Positions 36,567-45,613 of a stretch of DNA of 64,000 bases are shown in pieces. The DNA is from Streptomyces canus 299MFChir4.1 (GTDB lineage: Bacteria; Actinomycetota; Actinomycetes; Streptomycetales; Streptomycetaceae): assembly GCF_000383615.1 (NCBI RefSeq), contig NZ_KB911587.1:1-64000 (forward strand), read 5' to 3'. The notes under the pieces are model-generated. The model did no database searches. It was not told the origin of the DNA and was given only the letters and a program-made list of their open reading frames with translations. The first letter of the stretch is position 1, and each line of letters starts with the position of its first letter. The translations under genes and the position numbers were made by a program.

Positions 36567-37421
36567 TCAGAACGAATGCCACCGCACCGTCTCATCGCCG
36601 TCCCGCAAGGACGCGACCCGCCTCTCGAACTCGGCGAGAGCCCTCGGATTCGACGGCGCGTGCTGGGCCACCCACGCACAACTGGCCGTCTCCCGGGCCC
36701 CCCGAAGCACCGAGCAGCCCTCCCACTCCCGCACGTCCCATCCGTAAGCGGCGGTGAAGGAGTCATAGGCCGCCGCGGGCACCCCGTACCGGTCCCGGGA
36801 CAGCGCCATGACCACCAGATCGTGTTCCCGCAGATCCGAGGAGAACGTCTCCAGATCGACGAGAACCGGCCCGTCCGGACCCACATGGACATTGCGGGGA
36901 AGCGCGTCCCCGTGGATCGGCCCCGGCTCCAGGTGGGGCGTCACCGCTGCCGCGGCCGCCGCGAAACCGTCCCGCCGCTCACGGAGGTACGCCGCGTCAG
37001 CGGGGTCGATCGCATCGCCCGCAAGCCGCAGCCACCGCTCGACACCGCCCAGCAGTTCACGGGGAGGCAGGGCGAAGGGCGGCGCGGGCAGCGCGTGCAC
37101 CACCCGCAGGAGTTCGGCCAAATCCCGCGTCTCGGCGGGCCGTACGGCCTCGGGAAGCCGGTGCCACAGGGTCACCGGGTGTCCCTCGACCGACCGCGCC
37201 TTCGGTTCGGCCGCCCGCACCGCGGGCACTCCCGCCTCCGCAAGCCACCCGGCGATGTCCAGTTCCCGGCGCGCCCGGTCGAGGAGCTCCGCGTCACGCC
37301 CCACCTTGACGACCAGGTCACCGACGGCGAACACGGCGTTCTCGCCCAGGGCGAGCAGCCGCGCCGTCCCCGCCGGCAGCCCCGCCGCGGCCAGTACGTC
37401 CCGCGCCCGTGCCTCGTCCAT
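36567..37421 (-). CDS. Aminoglycoside-phosphotransferase-family kinase
   Basis: A 284-residue small-molecule kinase with an intact active site: HGDALPRN (catalytic Asp and metal-binding Asn) and VLVDLETF (the DFG-like Asp). The N-lobe Lys is in LVVKVGRDAE. ATG at 37421 has GGGAGG eight bases upstream; further Met codons at 37445 and 37454 are less well supported. It ends 12 bp from the LysR stop, convergent with it. Substrate unknown; antibiotic, homoserine or choline-like compounds are possible. It contrasts with the homologue at 7467-8411, which lacks the Asp. Confidence 0.88.
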   Translation of the reverse strand: MDEARARDVLAAAGLPAGTARLLALGENAVFAVGDLVVKVGRDAELLDRARRELDIAGWLAEAGVPAVRAAEPKARSVEGHPVTLWHRLPEAVRPAETRDLAELLRVVHALPAPPFALPPRELLGGVERWLRLAGDAIDPADAAYLRERRDGFAAAAAAVTPHLEPGPIHGDALPRNVHVGPDGPVLVDLETFSSDLREHDLVVMALSRDRYGVPAAAYDSFTAAYGWDVREWEGCSVLRGARETASCAWVAQHAPSNPRALAEFERRVASLRDGDETVRWHSF

Positions 37422-37633
37422 CGTCCGGCCTCCCGGTCCTGACATGTCCCGCATGCCTGTGCAGTGCCTCCGCGCACGGCGTCGAGTTCCCGCCATCGCC
37501 CGGCCAGTCTCGCATTCCCACAGGTGGGCCGGTGTGCGTGCTGCCTTGACGGCGCATACCCCCTTCACGACCATGACGGAGGCCCAGGCCGGGAGGGCCG
37601 GATCGTCACGAGCCGCGTGAAGGAGCCGATGAC

Positions 37634-38578
37634 GTGACCTTGGTGACCGCGACGGAGCGGCCGGCACGGGGCGCACCGCGCGCCGAGGGGGACCGGAGCC
37701 CTTCCGGTCACGGAGCCTGGTTCCTGGTGCTGCCCGCGCTGATCCCGATCCTGGTCCTGAGCGTGGGGCCCCTGCTGTACGGGATTCTGCTGGCCTTCAC
37801 CGACGCCCAGTCGGGCCGGACCCGGGCCACCCAGTGGATCGGCGGCCTCAACTTCCAGGACCTGCTGCACGACACCCTGTTCTGGGAGTCGTTCCGGATC
37901 GGCCTGGGGTGGGCGGTCGGCGTGACCGTGCCGCAGTTCCTGCTGGCGCTCGGCCTGGCCCTGCTGCTCGACCAGGACCTCAAGCTGCGCTGGCTCGCCC
38001 GTGCCCTCGCGATCCTCCCCTGGGCCATGCCCGAGGTCGTCGTCGGTGTCATGTGGCGGCTCGTCTACAACCCGGACGCCGGAGTCCTCAACGAGACCCT
38101 GCGCACCCTCGGTCTCGGCGACGGCCGTGACTGGCTCAGTGGCCTGTCCACCGCCCTGCCCGCCGTGATCGTCGTCGGCGTCTGGGCCGGGATGCCCCAG
38201 ACGACGGTCACCCTGCTCGCCGGCCTACAGAACACCCCGCGCGAACTCCACGAGGCGGCCGCGATGGACGGCGCGGGTGCCTGGCGCAGATTCCGCACGG
38301 TCACCTGGCCCGCTCTCAGACCGGTCGCCCTCGCGATCACCGCGCTCAACTTCATCTGGAACTTCAACTCGTTCGCCCTGGTGTACGTGCTGACCAGCGG
38401 AGGACCCGGCGGCCGCACCCGCCTCCCCATGCTCTTCGCCTACGAAGAGGCCTTCCGCTACGGCCAGTTCGGCTACGCGGCCGCGATGGGTCTGGTGATG
38501 GTCGCGGTGGTCTCCCTCCTCCTGGCCCTGTTCCTGGTGGGCCGGCTCAAGGACCGCACGGGAGGTGAGGCGGCATGA
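37634..38578 (+). CDS. Sugar ABC transporter permease (MalF-like)
   Basis: A 314-residue inner-membrane permease with six main transmembrane segments and the EAA coupling loop (ELHEAAAMDGAGAWRRFRTVTWPAL). It belongs to the CUT1 sugar importer family. GTG at 37634 is preceded by AAGGAG. It overlaps the MalG-like gene by ATGA. The operon has no ATPase; in Streptomyces such importers commonly share MsiK, encoded elsewhere. Confidence 0.94.
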   Translation: MTLVTATERPARGAPRAEGDRSPSGHGAWFLVLPALIPILVLSVGPLLYGILLAFTDAQSGRTRATQWIGGLNFQDLLHDTLFWESFRIGLGWAVGVTVPQFLLALGLALLLDQDLKLRWLARALAILPWAMPEVVVGVMWRLVYNPDAGVLNETLRTLGLGDGRDWLSGLSTALPAVIVVGVWAGMPQTTVTLLAGLQNTPRELHEAAAMDGAGAWRRFRTVTWPALRPVALAITALNFIWNFNSFALVYVLTSGGPGGRTRLPMLFAYEEAFRYGQFGYAAAMGLVMVAVVSLLLALFLVGRLKDRTGGEAA

Positions 38579-39408
38579 GGACCAGCACCTCCGGCCGCGT
38601 CGGCCAGTACGCCGCCCTTCTCGCCTATCTCGTCTTCCTCGCCTTCCCCTTCCTCTGGCTGGTCTCCACCGCCTTCAAGTCCCCCCGGGAACTGGGCAGT
38701 CTGCACCCCACCTGGATCCCCCGGGACCCCACGCTCGACAACTTCCGTCAGGCCTTCGACGAACAGCCCCTGCTGCGCGCCGCCGGGAACTCCCTGCTCG
38801 CCGCGCTCGCCGCCGCCGTGATCGCCGTACTGATCGCGACCCCGCTGGCCTACGTCATGGCCCGCCACCGCACCCGGCTCGCGAAGGCCGCGACGGGCTG
38901 GGTGGTGGTCAGCCAGGCGTTCCCGCTCGTGCTGGTGATCATCCCGCTGTTCCTGGTGCTGAAGAACCTGCGGCTGATCAACTCCCTGACGGGTCTGGTC
39001 ATGGTGTACGTCGTGTGGGCGCTGCCGTTCGCGCTGTGGATGCTCGTCGGCTACGTCCGTGCCGTGCCGACCGAACTGGAGGAGGCGGCGGCCGTGGACG
39101 GGGCCGGGCGGCTGCGGACCCTGGTGTCGGTGACGGCGCCGCTGCTCGCGCCCGGGATCGTGGCGACGGCACTGTTCGCGTTCATCACCGCGTGGAACGA
39201 GTTCTTCTTCGCACTGGTGCTGCTGAAGACCGCGGACAAACAGACCCTGCCGGTCGTCCTCACCCACTTCATCGGCGCGGAGGGGGTCGCCGACCTCGGC
39301 CCGCTGGCGGCGGCCGCCTTCCTCGCCACCCTGCCCTCGCTGGTCATCTTCGCGATCATCCAACGCCGTATCACGGGAGGCATGTTGACCGGGGCGGTGA
39401 AGAGCTGA
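38575..39408 (+). CDS. Sugar ABC transporter permease (MalG-like)
   Basis: A 277-residue second permease of the CUT1 importer. The coupling loop is ELEEAAAVDGAGRLRTLVSVTAPLLAPG, and the end GMLTGAVKS is typical for MalG-type proteins. The start overlaps the MalF-like gene and the stop overlaps the binding-protein ATG (TGATG), so the three genes are one translational unit. Confidence 0.94.
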   Translation: MRTSTSGRVGQYAALLAYLVFLAFPFLWLVSTAFKSPRELGSLHPTWIPRDPTLDNFRQAFDEQPLLRAAGNSLLAALAAAVIAVLIATPLAYVMARHRTRLAKAATGWVVVSQAFPLVLVIIPLFLVLKNLRLINSLTGLVMVYVVWALPFALWMLVGYVRAVPTELEEAAAVDGAGRLRTLVSVTAPLLAPGIVATALFAFITAWNEFFFALVLLKTADKQTLPVVLTHFIGAEGVADLGPLAAAAFLATLPSLVIFAIIQRRITGGMLTGAVKS

Positions 39409-40682
39409 TGCGCGCACGATGGTTCGCCGGTGTCCTCCTCCTGCTCCTGGCCGGGTGCACCGGCACGGGCACGTCCGGGGACGGCCGCATCACCCTCCGC
39501 TTCCAGTCGCTCGCCTGGCAGGAGGAGTCCGTGGCGGCCAACCAGGAGCTCGTGAAGGAGTGGAACGCGACCCACCCGGGCGTCAAGGTCGAGTACGTGC
39601 AGGGGAGTTGGGACAGCGTCCACGACCAGTTGCTCACCTCCTTCGAAGGCGGCGAGGCGCCCGACATCATCCACGACGCCTCCGATGACCTCGCGGATTT
39701 CGCCTACGGCGGCTATCTCGCGGATCTCGGGGACCTGCTGCCCGAGCGGCTGAAGTCGGACATCCCGCAACGGAGTTGGCGGACCGCCACCTTCGGCGAC
39801 GGTGTCTACGGCGTGCCCTTCCTCCAGGAGCCGCGGGTCCTCGTGGCCAACGCGAAGTGGCTGAAGGAGTCCGGCGTACGCGTCCCCACCCCCGAACACC
39901 CGTGGAGCTGGGCGGAGTTCCGGCGCATCACCCGGCAGCTCAGCGGTGACGGCAAGTACGGCGTGGCCTGGCCGCTCAAGGAACCCGTCTCCGCGACCCT
40001 CAACCTGTCGCTGTCGGCGGGCGGGCAGCTCTTCCACCGGGGCGCCGACGGAAAGGTCACCATCCGCTTCGAGAAGGCCGACGAGACCGTGCCCCGCACC
40101 GTCCACGACCAGGCGAACACCGACCACAGCGCCTCACCGACCACGCTGGGCAGCGGCGGCTCCGACACCCTGCCCGGCTTTTTCGGCGGCAGGTACGCGA
40201 TGGTCCCGCTCGGGTTCTCCTACCGTCAGCAGATCGCGCAGCAGGCGCCGAAGGGCTTCGCGTGGCAGGTGCTGCCCGCCCCGGCCGGCGCCGACGGGCT
40301 CACCCAGGGCGTCAGCCCGCAGACCCTGTCCGTCGCCGAGGACTGCCCGCACAAGAAGGAGGCCGCCGCGTTCATCGACTTCCTGCTCCGGCCGAAGAAC
40401 ATGGTCCGGCTGGCGCTCGGGGACTGGATGCTGCCCACCGGGACCGAGGCGCTGAAGGATCCCGCTCTGCACACCACCAAGGACGGCTGGGCGACGGGTA
40501 CGGCTCTCGCCTCCCGGCTGAGCCCGGCGCCCGCGCAGTCCGTCCGGGGCTACCCGGAGTGGAAGGACAAGGTCGCCACCCCCGCCTTCCAGGAGTACTA
40601 CAGCGGCGCCATCGGCCTCGCTGAGCTGCGGGAACGGCTGGAGCGGGACGGGAACCTCGTGCTGGCCCGCTACCAGCGGTGA
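39408..40682 (+). CDS. Sugar ABC transporter substrate-binding lipoprotein
   Basis: A 424-residue extracellular solute-binding protein, family 1. A lipoprotein signal peptide (ARWFAGVLLLLLAGC, lipobox LAGC) anchors it outside the membrane. The body shows the expected features (ITLRFQSLAWQEESVAANQELVKEWNATHPGVKVEYVQGSW, and ASDDLADFAYGGYLADL). It is placed last in the operon, after both permeases, whereas binding-protein genes usually come first. Its TGA runs into the A-tract of the downstream erm-leader promoter. The sugar is unknown. Confidence 0.93.
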   Translation: MRARWFAGVLLLLLAGCTGTGTSGDGRITLRFQSLAWQEESVAANQELVKEWNATHPGVKVEYVQGSWDSVHDQLLTSFEGGEAPDIIHDASDDLADFAYGGYLADLGDLLPERLKSDIPQRSWRTATFGDGVYGVPFLQEPRVLVANAKWLKESGVRVPTPEHPWSWAEFRRITRQLSGDGKYGVAWPLKEPVSATLNLSLSAGGQLFHRGADGKVTIRFEKADETVPRTVHDQANTDHSASPTTLGSGGSDTLPGFFGGRYAMVPLGFSYRQQIAQQAPKGFAWQVLPAPAGADGLTQGVSPQTLSVAEDCPHKKEAAAFIDFLLRPKNMVRLALGDWMLPTGTEALKDPALHTTKDGWATGTALASRLSPAPAQSVRGYPEWKDKVATPAFQEYYSGAIGLAELRERLERDGNLVLARYQR

Positions 40683-40722
40683 AAAAAACCGGTTGTCGCC
40701 GCCGGCGGGGCCGCCCTAGCGT
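40682..40722 (+). promoter_or_regulatory. Putative WblC/WhiB7-type promoter of the erm leader
   Basis: Seven A residues (40682-40688), 4 bp, a -35 TTGTCG (40693-40698), an 18-bp spacer and a -10 TAGCGT (40717-40722). The start codon of the leader peptide begins eight bases after the -10, so the transcript is predicted to be leaderless. An A/T-rich block just upstream of -35 is the known hallmark of WhiB7/WblC-activated promoters of ribosome-antibiotic resistance genes. The same layout precedes mgt. Confidence 0.7.
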
Positions 40723-40729
40723 TCCGTCC

Positions 40730-40846
40730 GTGGCAGCGAACAACGCGATTCACTTCACCGGTCTCGGCCGGGGCTTCACGCACTCCGTACGGATGCGTCG
40801 TGGCCCCGGAGCCCTGACCGGCCCGGGGAGCCGCATCCGCCGCTGA
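40730..40846 (+). CDS. Leader peptide of the erm gene (38 codons)
   Basis: A small open frame starting at GTG. It contains FTHSVRMRRG, which resembles the ErmD-class leader core MTHSMRLR where macrolide-bound ribosomes stall at an Arg-x-Arg site. Codon use is Streptomyces-like. It ends 100 bases before erm, with an attenuator-like region between. It is too short for standard gene callers. Expected role: drug-dependent stalling that switches on expression of the downstream methyltransferase. Confidence 0.72.
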   Translation: MAANNAIHFTGLGRGFTHSVRMRRGPGALTGPGSRIRR

Positions 40847-40883
40847 TCACCCGCGGCCAGGTTCATCCCGTACGCACTTCTCC

Positions 40884-40936
40884 TGTCTTCCGGTCAGGGC
40901 CTTCGTCTGCCCTTTTCCCGCTCCCGGAAGACAAGG
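40884..40936 (+). promoter_or_regulatory. Attenuator-like structures before erm
   Basis: Perfect 10-bp inverted repeat TGTCTTCCGG (40884-40893) / CCGGAAGACA (40924-40933), whose right arm abuts the AAGGA ribosome site (40933-40937). Inside its loop is a terminator-like hairpin AGGGC/GCCCT followed by TTT (40896-40916). The two could form alternative states that depend on ribosome position on the leader. Confidence 0.6.
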
Positions 40937-40946
40937 ACCGCAGGCC

Positions 40947-41722
40947 ATGGCCCGCCCCTCACGCGTTTCCCGCGCGCTCTCGCAGAACTTCCTCACTGAT
41001 CCCAAGGCAGCGGCTCGGCTCGCGAGGCTTGCCGTGCCGCACCCGAAGGCGGAGCTCGTCCTCGAAGTCGGCGCGGGCAAAGGCGCGTTGACCGCACCGC
41101 TCGCCTCGCGCTGCCGTCGGCTGCTCGCCTACGAGATCGACGAACGCCTCGTTCCGGCGCTCGACGCCCGCTTTCGTTCCGTACCCCAAGTCCAGGTCGT
41201 CGCAGGGGACTTCCTGGCCGCACGCCCACCCCGGACGCCGTTCTCGGTCGCCGGGAATGTGCCCTTCTCCCGTACGGCCGCGATCGTCGACTGGTGTCTG
41301 CGCGCCCCCGCCCTCACCGACGCGACGCTTCTCACGCAGCTGGAGTACGCCCGCAAGCGCACGGGGACTACGGGAGCTGGACCCTGCTGACCGTCCTGAG
41401 CTGGCCCCGGTACGAGTGGCGTCTGGTGGGGCGGGTCGGGCGGTACGGCTTCACGCCCGTGCCGCGTGTGGAGGCCGGGATCATCCGGATCGAGCGCCGT
41501 TGCGCACCGCTCCTCGCCGCCACCGCCGAGCAGGGCTGGAGGCGCCTGGTGGAGCTCGGGTTCTCCGGGGTCGGCGGGTCGTTGCACGCCTCCCTGTGCC
41601 GGGCCCGCCCTCGGCGGCGGGTGGACCTCGCGTTTCGCCGCGCGGGGCTCGATCGGGGAGTGCTGGTGGGGGAGGTCGCGCCGCAGTCGTGGGTGCGGCT
41701 GTGCGAGGTGCTGGTGCCGTGA
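40947..41722 (+). pseudogene. erm-family 23S rRNA adenine-N6-methyltransferase with a frameshift
   Basis: Homologue of Erm enzymes that methylate A2058 of 23S rRNA and give resistance to macrolides, lincosamides and streptogramin B. Residues 1-140 are intact (SQNFLTDPKAAARLA; SAM motif LEVGAGKGALTA; NVPF catalytic motif at 104-107). After LEYARKRTG the frame changes: the bases ACGGGGACTACGGG (41361-41374) lack one base relative to the expected ACG GGN GAC TAC GGG. The remainder continues in another frame as DYGSWTLLTVLSWPRYEWRLVGRVGR...VPRVEAGIIRIERR to 41722. As read, the product stops at 41390 (147 aa). It may be a true inactivation or a sequencing error in a G-run. Position next to mgt matches lrm-mgt of S. 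lividans. Confidence 0.9.
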
Positions 41723-41803
41723 GCGACACGTCGTTCGTTGTCTGCCGCGCCGTCGTGGCGGGTCGCGCAGTTCCCGCGCCCCTCCTCGTGCTTCGCGCGA
41801 TCC

Positions 41804-41841
41804 AAAAGACATTGCACGATACGTATCGTCTCGCCTAAGGT
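41804..41841 (+). promoter_or_regulatory. Promoter and palindromic operator of the glycosyltransferase gene
   Basis: AAAA (41804-41807), 4 bp, -35 TTGCAC (41812-41817), 18-bp spacer, -10 TAAGGT (41836-41841), then ATG eight bases after the -10: the same spacing as the erm-leader promoter, and also leaderless. A perfect 14-bp palindrome ACGATACGTATCGT (41816-41829) overlaps the -35 end and the spacer, the right place for a TetR-type repressor. Confidence 0.7.
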
Positions 41842-41848
41842 CGCCGAC

Positions 41849-43042
41849 ATGACCAGCCCCTCACACATCGCCATGTTCTCCATCGCCGCCCACGGCCACG
41901 TGAACCCCAGCCTTGAGGTGATCCGCGAGCTCGTGGCGCGCGGGCACCGGGTCACCTACGCCGTTCCGCCCCTGTTCGCCGAGAAGGTCGCCGAGACCGG
42001 GGCCGAGGTGAAGCCCTGGAACTCGACGCTGCCCGGTCCCGACGACGACCCGGCGGCCTGGGGCAGCGAACTGCTCGACCACGTGGAGCTCTTCCTCGCC
42101 GACGCGATGCAGGCGCTGCCGCAGCTGGTCGAGGCCTACGACGGCGACGCACCGGACCTCGTCCTGCACGACATCACCGCCTACCCGGCCCGTGTCCTCG
42201 CCCACCGCTGGGGTGTGCCCGCGATCTCGCTCTCGCCGAACCTCGTCGCCTGGCAGGGCTACGAGGAGGAGGTCGCCGAGCCGATGTGGGCCGAGCCGAA
42301 GAGCACCGAACGGGGACAGGCCTACTACGCCCGCTTCCAGGGCTGGCTGCGGGAGAACGGGATCGACCTGGACCCCGACTCCTTCGTCGGCCGCCCCGAC
42401 CGCTCCCTGGTCCTGATCCCCAGGGTGCTCCAGCCGCACGCCGACCGGGTCGACGAGGGCGTGTACACCTTCGTCGGCGCCTGCCAGGGGGACCGTGCCT
42501 CGCAGGGGGAGTGGCGGCGGCCGGCCGGGGCCGGGAAGGTGGCTCTCGTCTCCCTCGGCTCCTCCTTCACCAAGCGGCCCGACTTCTACCAGGAGTGCCT
42601 CAGGGCCTTCGGTGACCTCCCGGGCTGGCATCTCGTGCTCCAGATCGGCAAGCATGTGGACCCGGCCGAGCTGGGCGCCGTACCGGAGAACGTCGAAGTG
42701 CGCCCCTGGGTACCGCAGTTGGCGATCCTGAGGCAGGCCGACCTGTTCGTCACGCACGCCGGCGCGGGCGGCAGCCAGGAGGGACTGGCGACCGCCACAC
42801 CGATGATCGCCGTACCGCAGGCCGTGGACCAGTTCGGCAACGCCGACATGCTCCAGGGCCTCGGGGTCGCCCGCCGGATCGACACGGAGGAGGCCACCGC
42901 CGAGGCGCTGCGAGAAGCCGCCCTCGCACTCGTCGACGACCCCGAGGCCGCCCGCAGGCTCAAGGAGGTCCAGGCGGGGATGGCTCAGGAGGGCGGCACG
43001 CGCAGGGCCGCCGACCTCATCGAGGCGCAACTGCGCGCATGA
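41849..43042 (+). CDS. mgt: Macrolide glycosyltransferase (Mgt/OleD family)
   Basis: A 397-residue GT-B enzyme that inactivates macrolides by adding glucose from UDP-glucose. The N-terminus [34 protein letters not shown] contains the catalytic His of the family. The C-terminal UDP-sugar site shows [52 protein letters not shown]. It follows the erm gene as in the S. lividans lrm-mgt pair. It has its own promoter and predicted operator. A strong terminator follows its stop. Resistance could rest on this gene if the frameshifted erm is inactive. Confidence 0.95.
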   Translation: MTSPSHIAMFSIAAHGHVNPSLEVIRELVARGHRVTYAVPPLFAEKVAETGAEVKPWNSTLPGPDDDPAAWGSELLDHVELFLADAMQALPQLVEAYDGDAPDLVLHDITAYPARVLAHRWGVPAISLSPNLVAWQGYEEEVAEPMWAEPKSTERGQAYYARFQGWLRENGIDLDPDSFVGRPDRSLVLIPRVLQPHADRVDEGVYTFVGACQGDRASQGEWRRPAGAGKVALVSLGSSFTKRPDFYQECLRAFGDLPGWHLVLQIGKHVDPAELGAVPENVEVRPWVPQLAILRQADLFVTHAGAGGSQEGLATATPMIAVPQAVDQFGNADMLQGLGVARRIDTEEATAEALREAALALVDDPEAARRLKEVQAGMAQEGGTRRAADLIEAQLRA

Positions 43043-43043
43043 G

Positions 43044-43082
43044 TGAGGGCCCGTTGGCACCCCGGTCGCCAACGGGCCCTCA
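43044..43082. terminator. Strong bidirectional terminator
   Basis: Perfect 15-bp inverted repeat TGAGGGCCCGTTGGC / GCCAACGGGCCCTCA with a 9-nt loop, located between the converging mgt and MMPL genes. Confidence 0.85.
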
Positions 43083-43114
43083 GTACAAGGGGATTCAGCC
43101 TCGCCCCGGAGGGC

Positions 43115-45379
43115 TCAGACCCTCAGCGGCTCACCTTCGTCGTCCCGCGCCGCGGGCGCGGCCACCGCGTCCGCGGCCTCGTCGTGAGTGAGGTCCGGCA
43201 GTCCGTGCAGCCACTTCGGCAGGTACCAGTTGCGCTCGCCGAGCAGCGCCATGACCGCCGGGAGCAGCACGCCCCGGATGATCGTCGCGTCGATGAGCAC
43301 CGCGGCCGCGAGGCCCACGCCCATCTGCTTCATGGACTGCAAGGACAGCGTCCCGAAGATCGCGAACACCGCGACCATGATGACGGCGGCGCTGGTGACG
43401 ACACCGGCCGTGGTGACCACGCCGTGCTGGATCGCGTCCTTGGTGCTGCGGCCCCGCAGATGCGCCTCGCGGATCCGCGAGACCACGAACACGTGGTAGT
43501 CCATCGACAGGCCGAACAGGATCACGAACAGGAACAGCGGCAGCCAGGTGATGATGGCGCCGACGCCCTCCGCGCCCACCAGCGAAGCGCCCCAGCCGTG
43601 CTGGAAGACCGCGACGAGGATGCCGTAGGCGGCACCCACCGACAGCAGGTTGAGCACGATCGAGGTGATCGCGACCGTCAGCGAGCGGAACGACAGCAGC
43701 ATCAGCACGAAGGCGAAGACCACGACGAACGCGAACACCGGTACGACCGCTCCGGCCAACTGGTCGTTGAAGTCCTTGGAACCGGCCACCTGCCCGGTGA
43801 TCGGCGCCTCGACGCCGTCGACCTTGCCGAGCGTGGCAGGCCGCACCTCGTCGCGCAGCTTGTCCAGGCTCGCGCCCGCCTTGTCGAGGTCGGAGCCGCC
43901 CACCAGCGGGACGTACACGAAGGCGAGGTTCTGCGCGTCGTGCAGCTTGATCTCGACCGGGCCGCGCGAGGCGCCCGAGGAGATCGCCATCGCCTTGAAG
44001 TCGGCCAGCGCGGAGGTGACTTCGGGCGCGTTGATGTCGGCAGCCTTGACGACCACCTCGGCCGGCTCGGAGCCGCCGGGGAAGGCGTCGTTGACCCGGT
44101 TGTACGTCTGCACGATCGGCAGCGAGTCGCCGAACTCCTGGTCCAGGGTGAGGTTCTGGGTCTTCATGCCGAGCGCGGGCGCCGCGATGGCGAGCAGCGC
44201 GCCGGCCGCGACCACGACCGCGACGAGGGGCTTCGCGAGGACGCCCTTCAGCACGGCGGTCCAGAAGCGGCTCTCCCGGTTGCCGCCCCGCTTGCGGCGC
44301 AGCCGGCTCTCCGGGTGCAGGAAGGGGATCTTGCCCTTCTCGACCCGCTCGCCCAGCAGCGAGAGCAGCGCGGGCAGCACGGTCACGGAACCGACCATGG
44401 CGACCGCCACGACCATCAGCGAGGCCAGACCCATCGCCTCGAACTCGGCGAGCCCGGTGAACAGCATGCCCGCCATCGCCACGCACACCGTGACACCCGA
44501 GACGATGATCGCGCGGCCACTGGTGGCGGCCGCGATCCGCAGGGCGGTCTGCGAGTCCCGCCCGGCCTGCCGTTCCTCGCGCTCACGGCGCAGATAGAAC
44601 AGGCAGTAGTCGACGCCCACGGCCAGACCGACCAGCAGCATCACGGAGTTGGCGGTGTCGCTCATCGGCATCACATGGCTGACGATGCCCATCAGCCCCA
44701 TGGTCGCCATGATGGCGCTCACGGCCAGCAGCACCGGCAGCAGGGCCGCGACCAGCGCGCCGAAGGCGATCAGCAGGATGCCGAGGGCCACCGGCACGGC
44801 GGAGAGCTCGGCCTTCTCGAAGTCGTCGCCGAACGCGTCGGAGAACGTCTTCGCCATGCTGGCGCCGCCGATCTCCTCGATCCGCAGCGACCCGTGCTCC
44901 TTCTGCACCCCCTCGACGGCCTTCAGTACCGGCTCGACCCGGTCGCCTGCGGTGTCGGTCTCGCCGCGCATGTCGAACTGCACGAGCGCGCTGCGGCCGT
45001 CCTTCGAGATCGTCTTCGTCTCGTACGGCGAGGTCACGTCGGTGGCCTTGCCGGTGCCCTCGACCGCCTTCACGACCGCGGAGACGGCCGCCCTGAAGTC
45101 GGCGTCGGTCGCCTTGCCACCGGCGTCCCTGGCCTGGATCAGCACCGACTCACTGGCCGGCTCGTCGATCCCGGCGTCCTCGATGATCTTCGCGGCGATG
45201 TGGGTCTCCCCCTTGAGCTGGTCGCTCTCCTTGACGTCGACCCGGCCCGCTGCCGAACCGAGGCCCATCGCCAGGACGACGAACAGCACCCAGATACCGA
45301 CGGCAGCCCATCGGTGCCGTGCGCTCCAGCCGCCGGCCCGGGCGGCCAGGCCACGCACCCTTGTGTCTCCGTTCCGCAT
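43115..45379 (-). CDS. MMPL-family RND transporter
   Basis: A 754-residue membrane transporter with two repeats, each with one N-terminal helix, an extracytoplasmic loop and a bundle of about five helices. The MMPL signatures are VGLAVGVDYCLFYLRRERE in the first half and FVILFGLSMDYHVFVVSRIREA in the second, with the Asp-Tyr pairs used for proton coupling. Relatives export lipids, polyketides or siderophores. ATG at 45379 is preferred to GTG-type extensions upstream. No regulator gene lies nearby. The 5' region includes an imperfect ACCTT...AAGGT inverted repeat at 45423-45440. Confidence 0.93.
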   Translation of the reverse strand: MRNGDTRVRGLAARAGGWSARHRWAAVGIWVLFVVLAMGLGSAAGRVDVKESDQLKGETHIAAKIIEDAGIDEPASESVLIQARDAGGKATDADFRAAVSAVVKAVEGTGKATDVTSPYETKTISKDGRSALVQFDMRGETDTAGDRVEPVLKAVEGVQKEHGSLRIEEIGGASMAKTFSDAFGDDFEKAELSAVPVALGILLIAFGALVAALLPVLLAVSAIMATMGLMGIVSHVMPMSDTANSVMLLVGLAVGVDYCLFYLRREREERQAGRDSQTALRIAAATSGRAIIVSGVTVCVAMAGMLFTGLAEFEAMGLASLMVVAVAMVGSVTVLPALLSLLGERVEKGKIPFLHPESRLRRKRGGNRESRFWTAVLKGVLAKPLVAVVVAAGALLAIAAPALGMKTQNLTLDQEFGDSLPIVQTYNRVNDAFPGGSEPAEVVVKAADINAPEVTSALADFKAMAISSGASRGPVEIKLHDAQNLAFVYVPLVGGSDLDKAGASLDKLRDEVRPATLGKVDGVEAPITGQVAGSKDFNDQLAGAVVPVFAFVVVFAFVLMLLSFRSLTVAITSIVLNLLSVGAAYGILVAVFQHGWGASLVGAEGVGAIITWLPLFLFVILFGLSMDYHVFVVSRIREAHLRGRSTKDAIQHGVVTTAGVVTSAAVIMVAVFAIFGTLSLQSMKQMGVGLAAAVLIDATIIRGVLLPAVMALLGERNWYLPKWLHGLPDLTHDEAADAVAAPAARDDEGEPLRV

Positions 45380-45613
45380 GACGGGCTTGCCCCCTTGTGA
45401 GCGGTGGCAGCCCCCTGCCGCCACCTTTCACATTGAAGGTATGAGCTGGATAAACCCGTCTCGTCGTGCTGTCCGGTGAAGTGCGGGCGCCACCGGCTCC
45501 TCCCAAGGGACCGCGCACCCTCCGCACTGCGGAGGATCGTGACCCTTACATCTAACGGCCCTTGTGCGGGGCGGTGATCGGGGTCCGCGCGAGCACCGTC
45601 CTAGGGTGTGCGC

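Noticed and set aside
37634..40682. Missing ATPase in the sugar ABC operon as a sign of gene loss
   Set aside because: Streptomyces sugar importers commonly use the shared ATPase MsiK encoded elsewhere, so this is normal.
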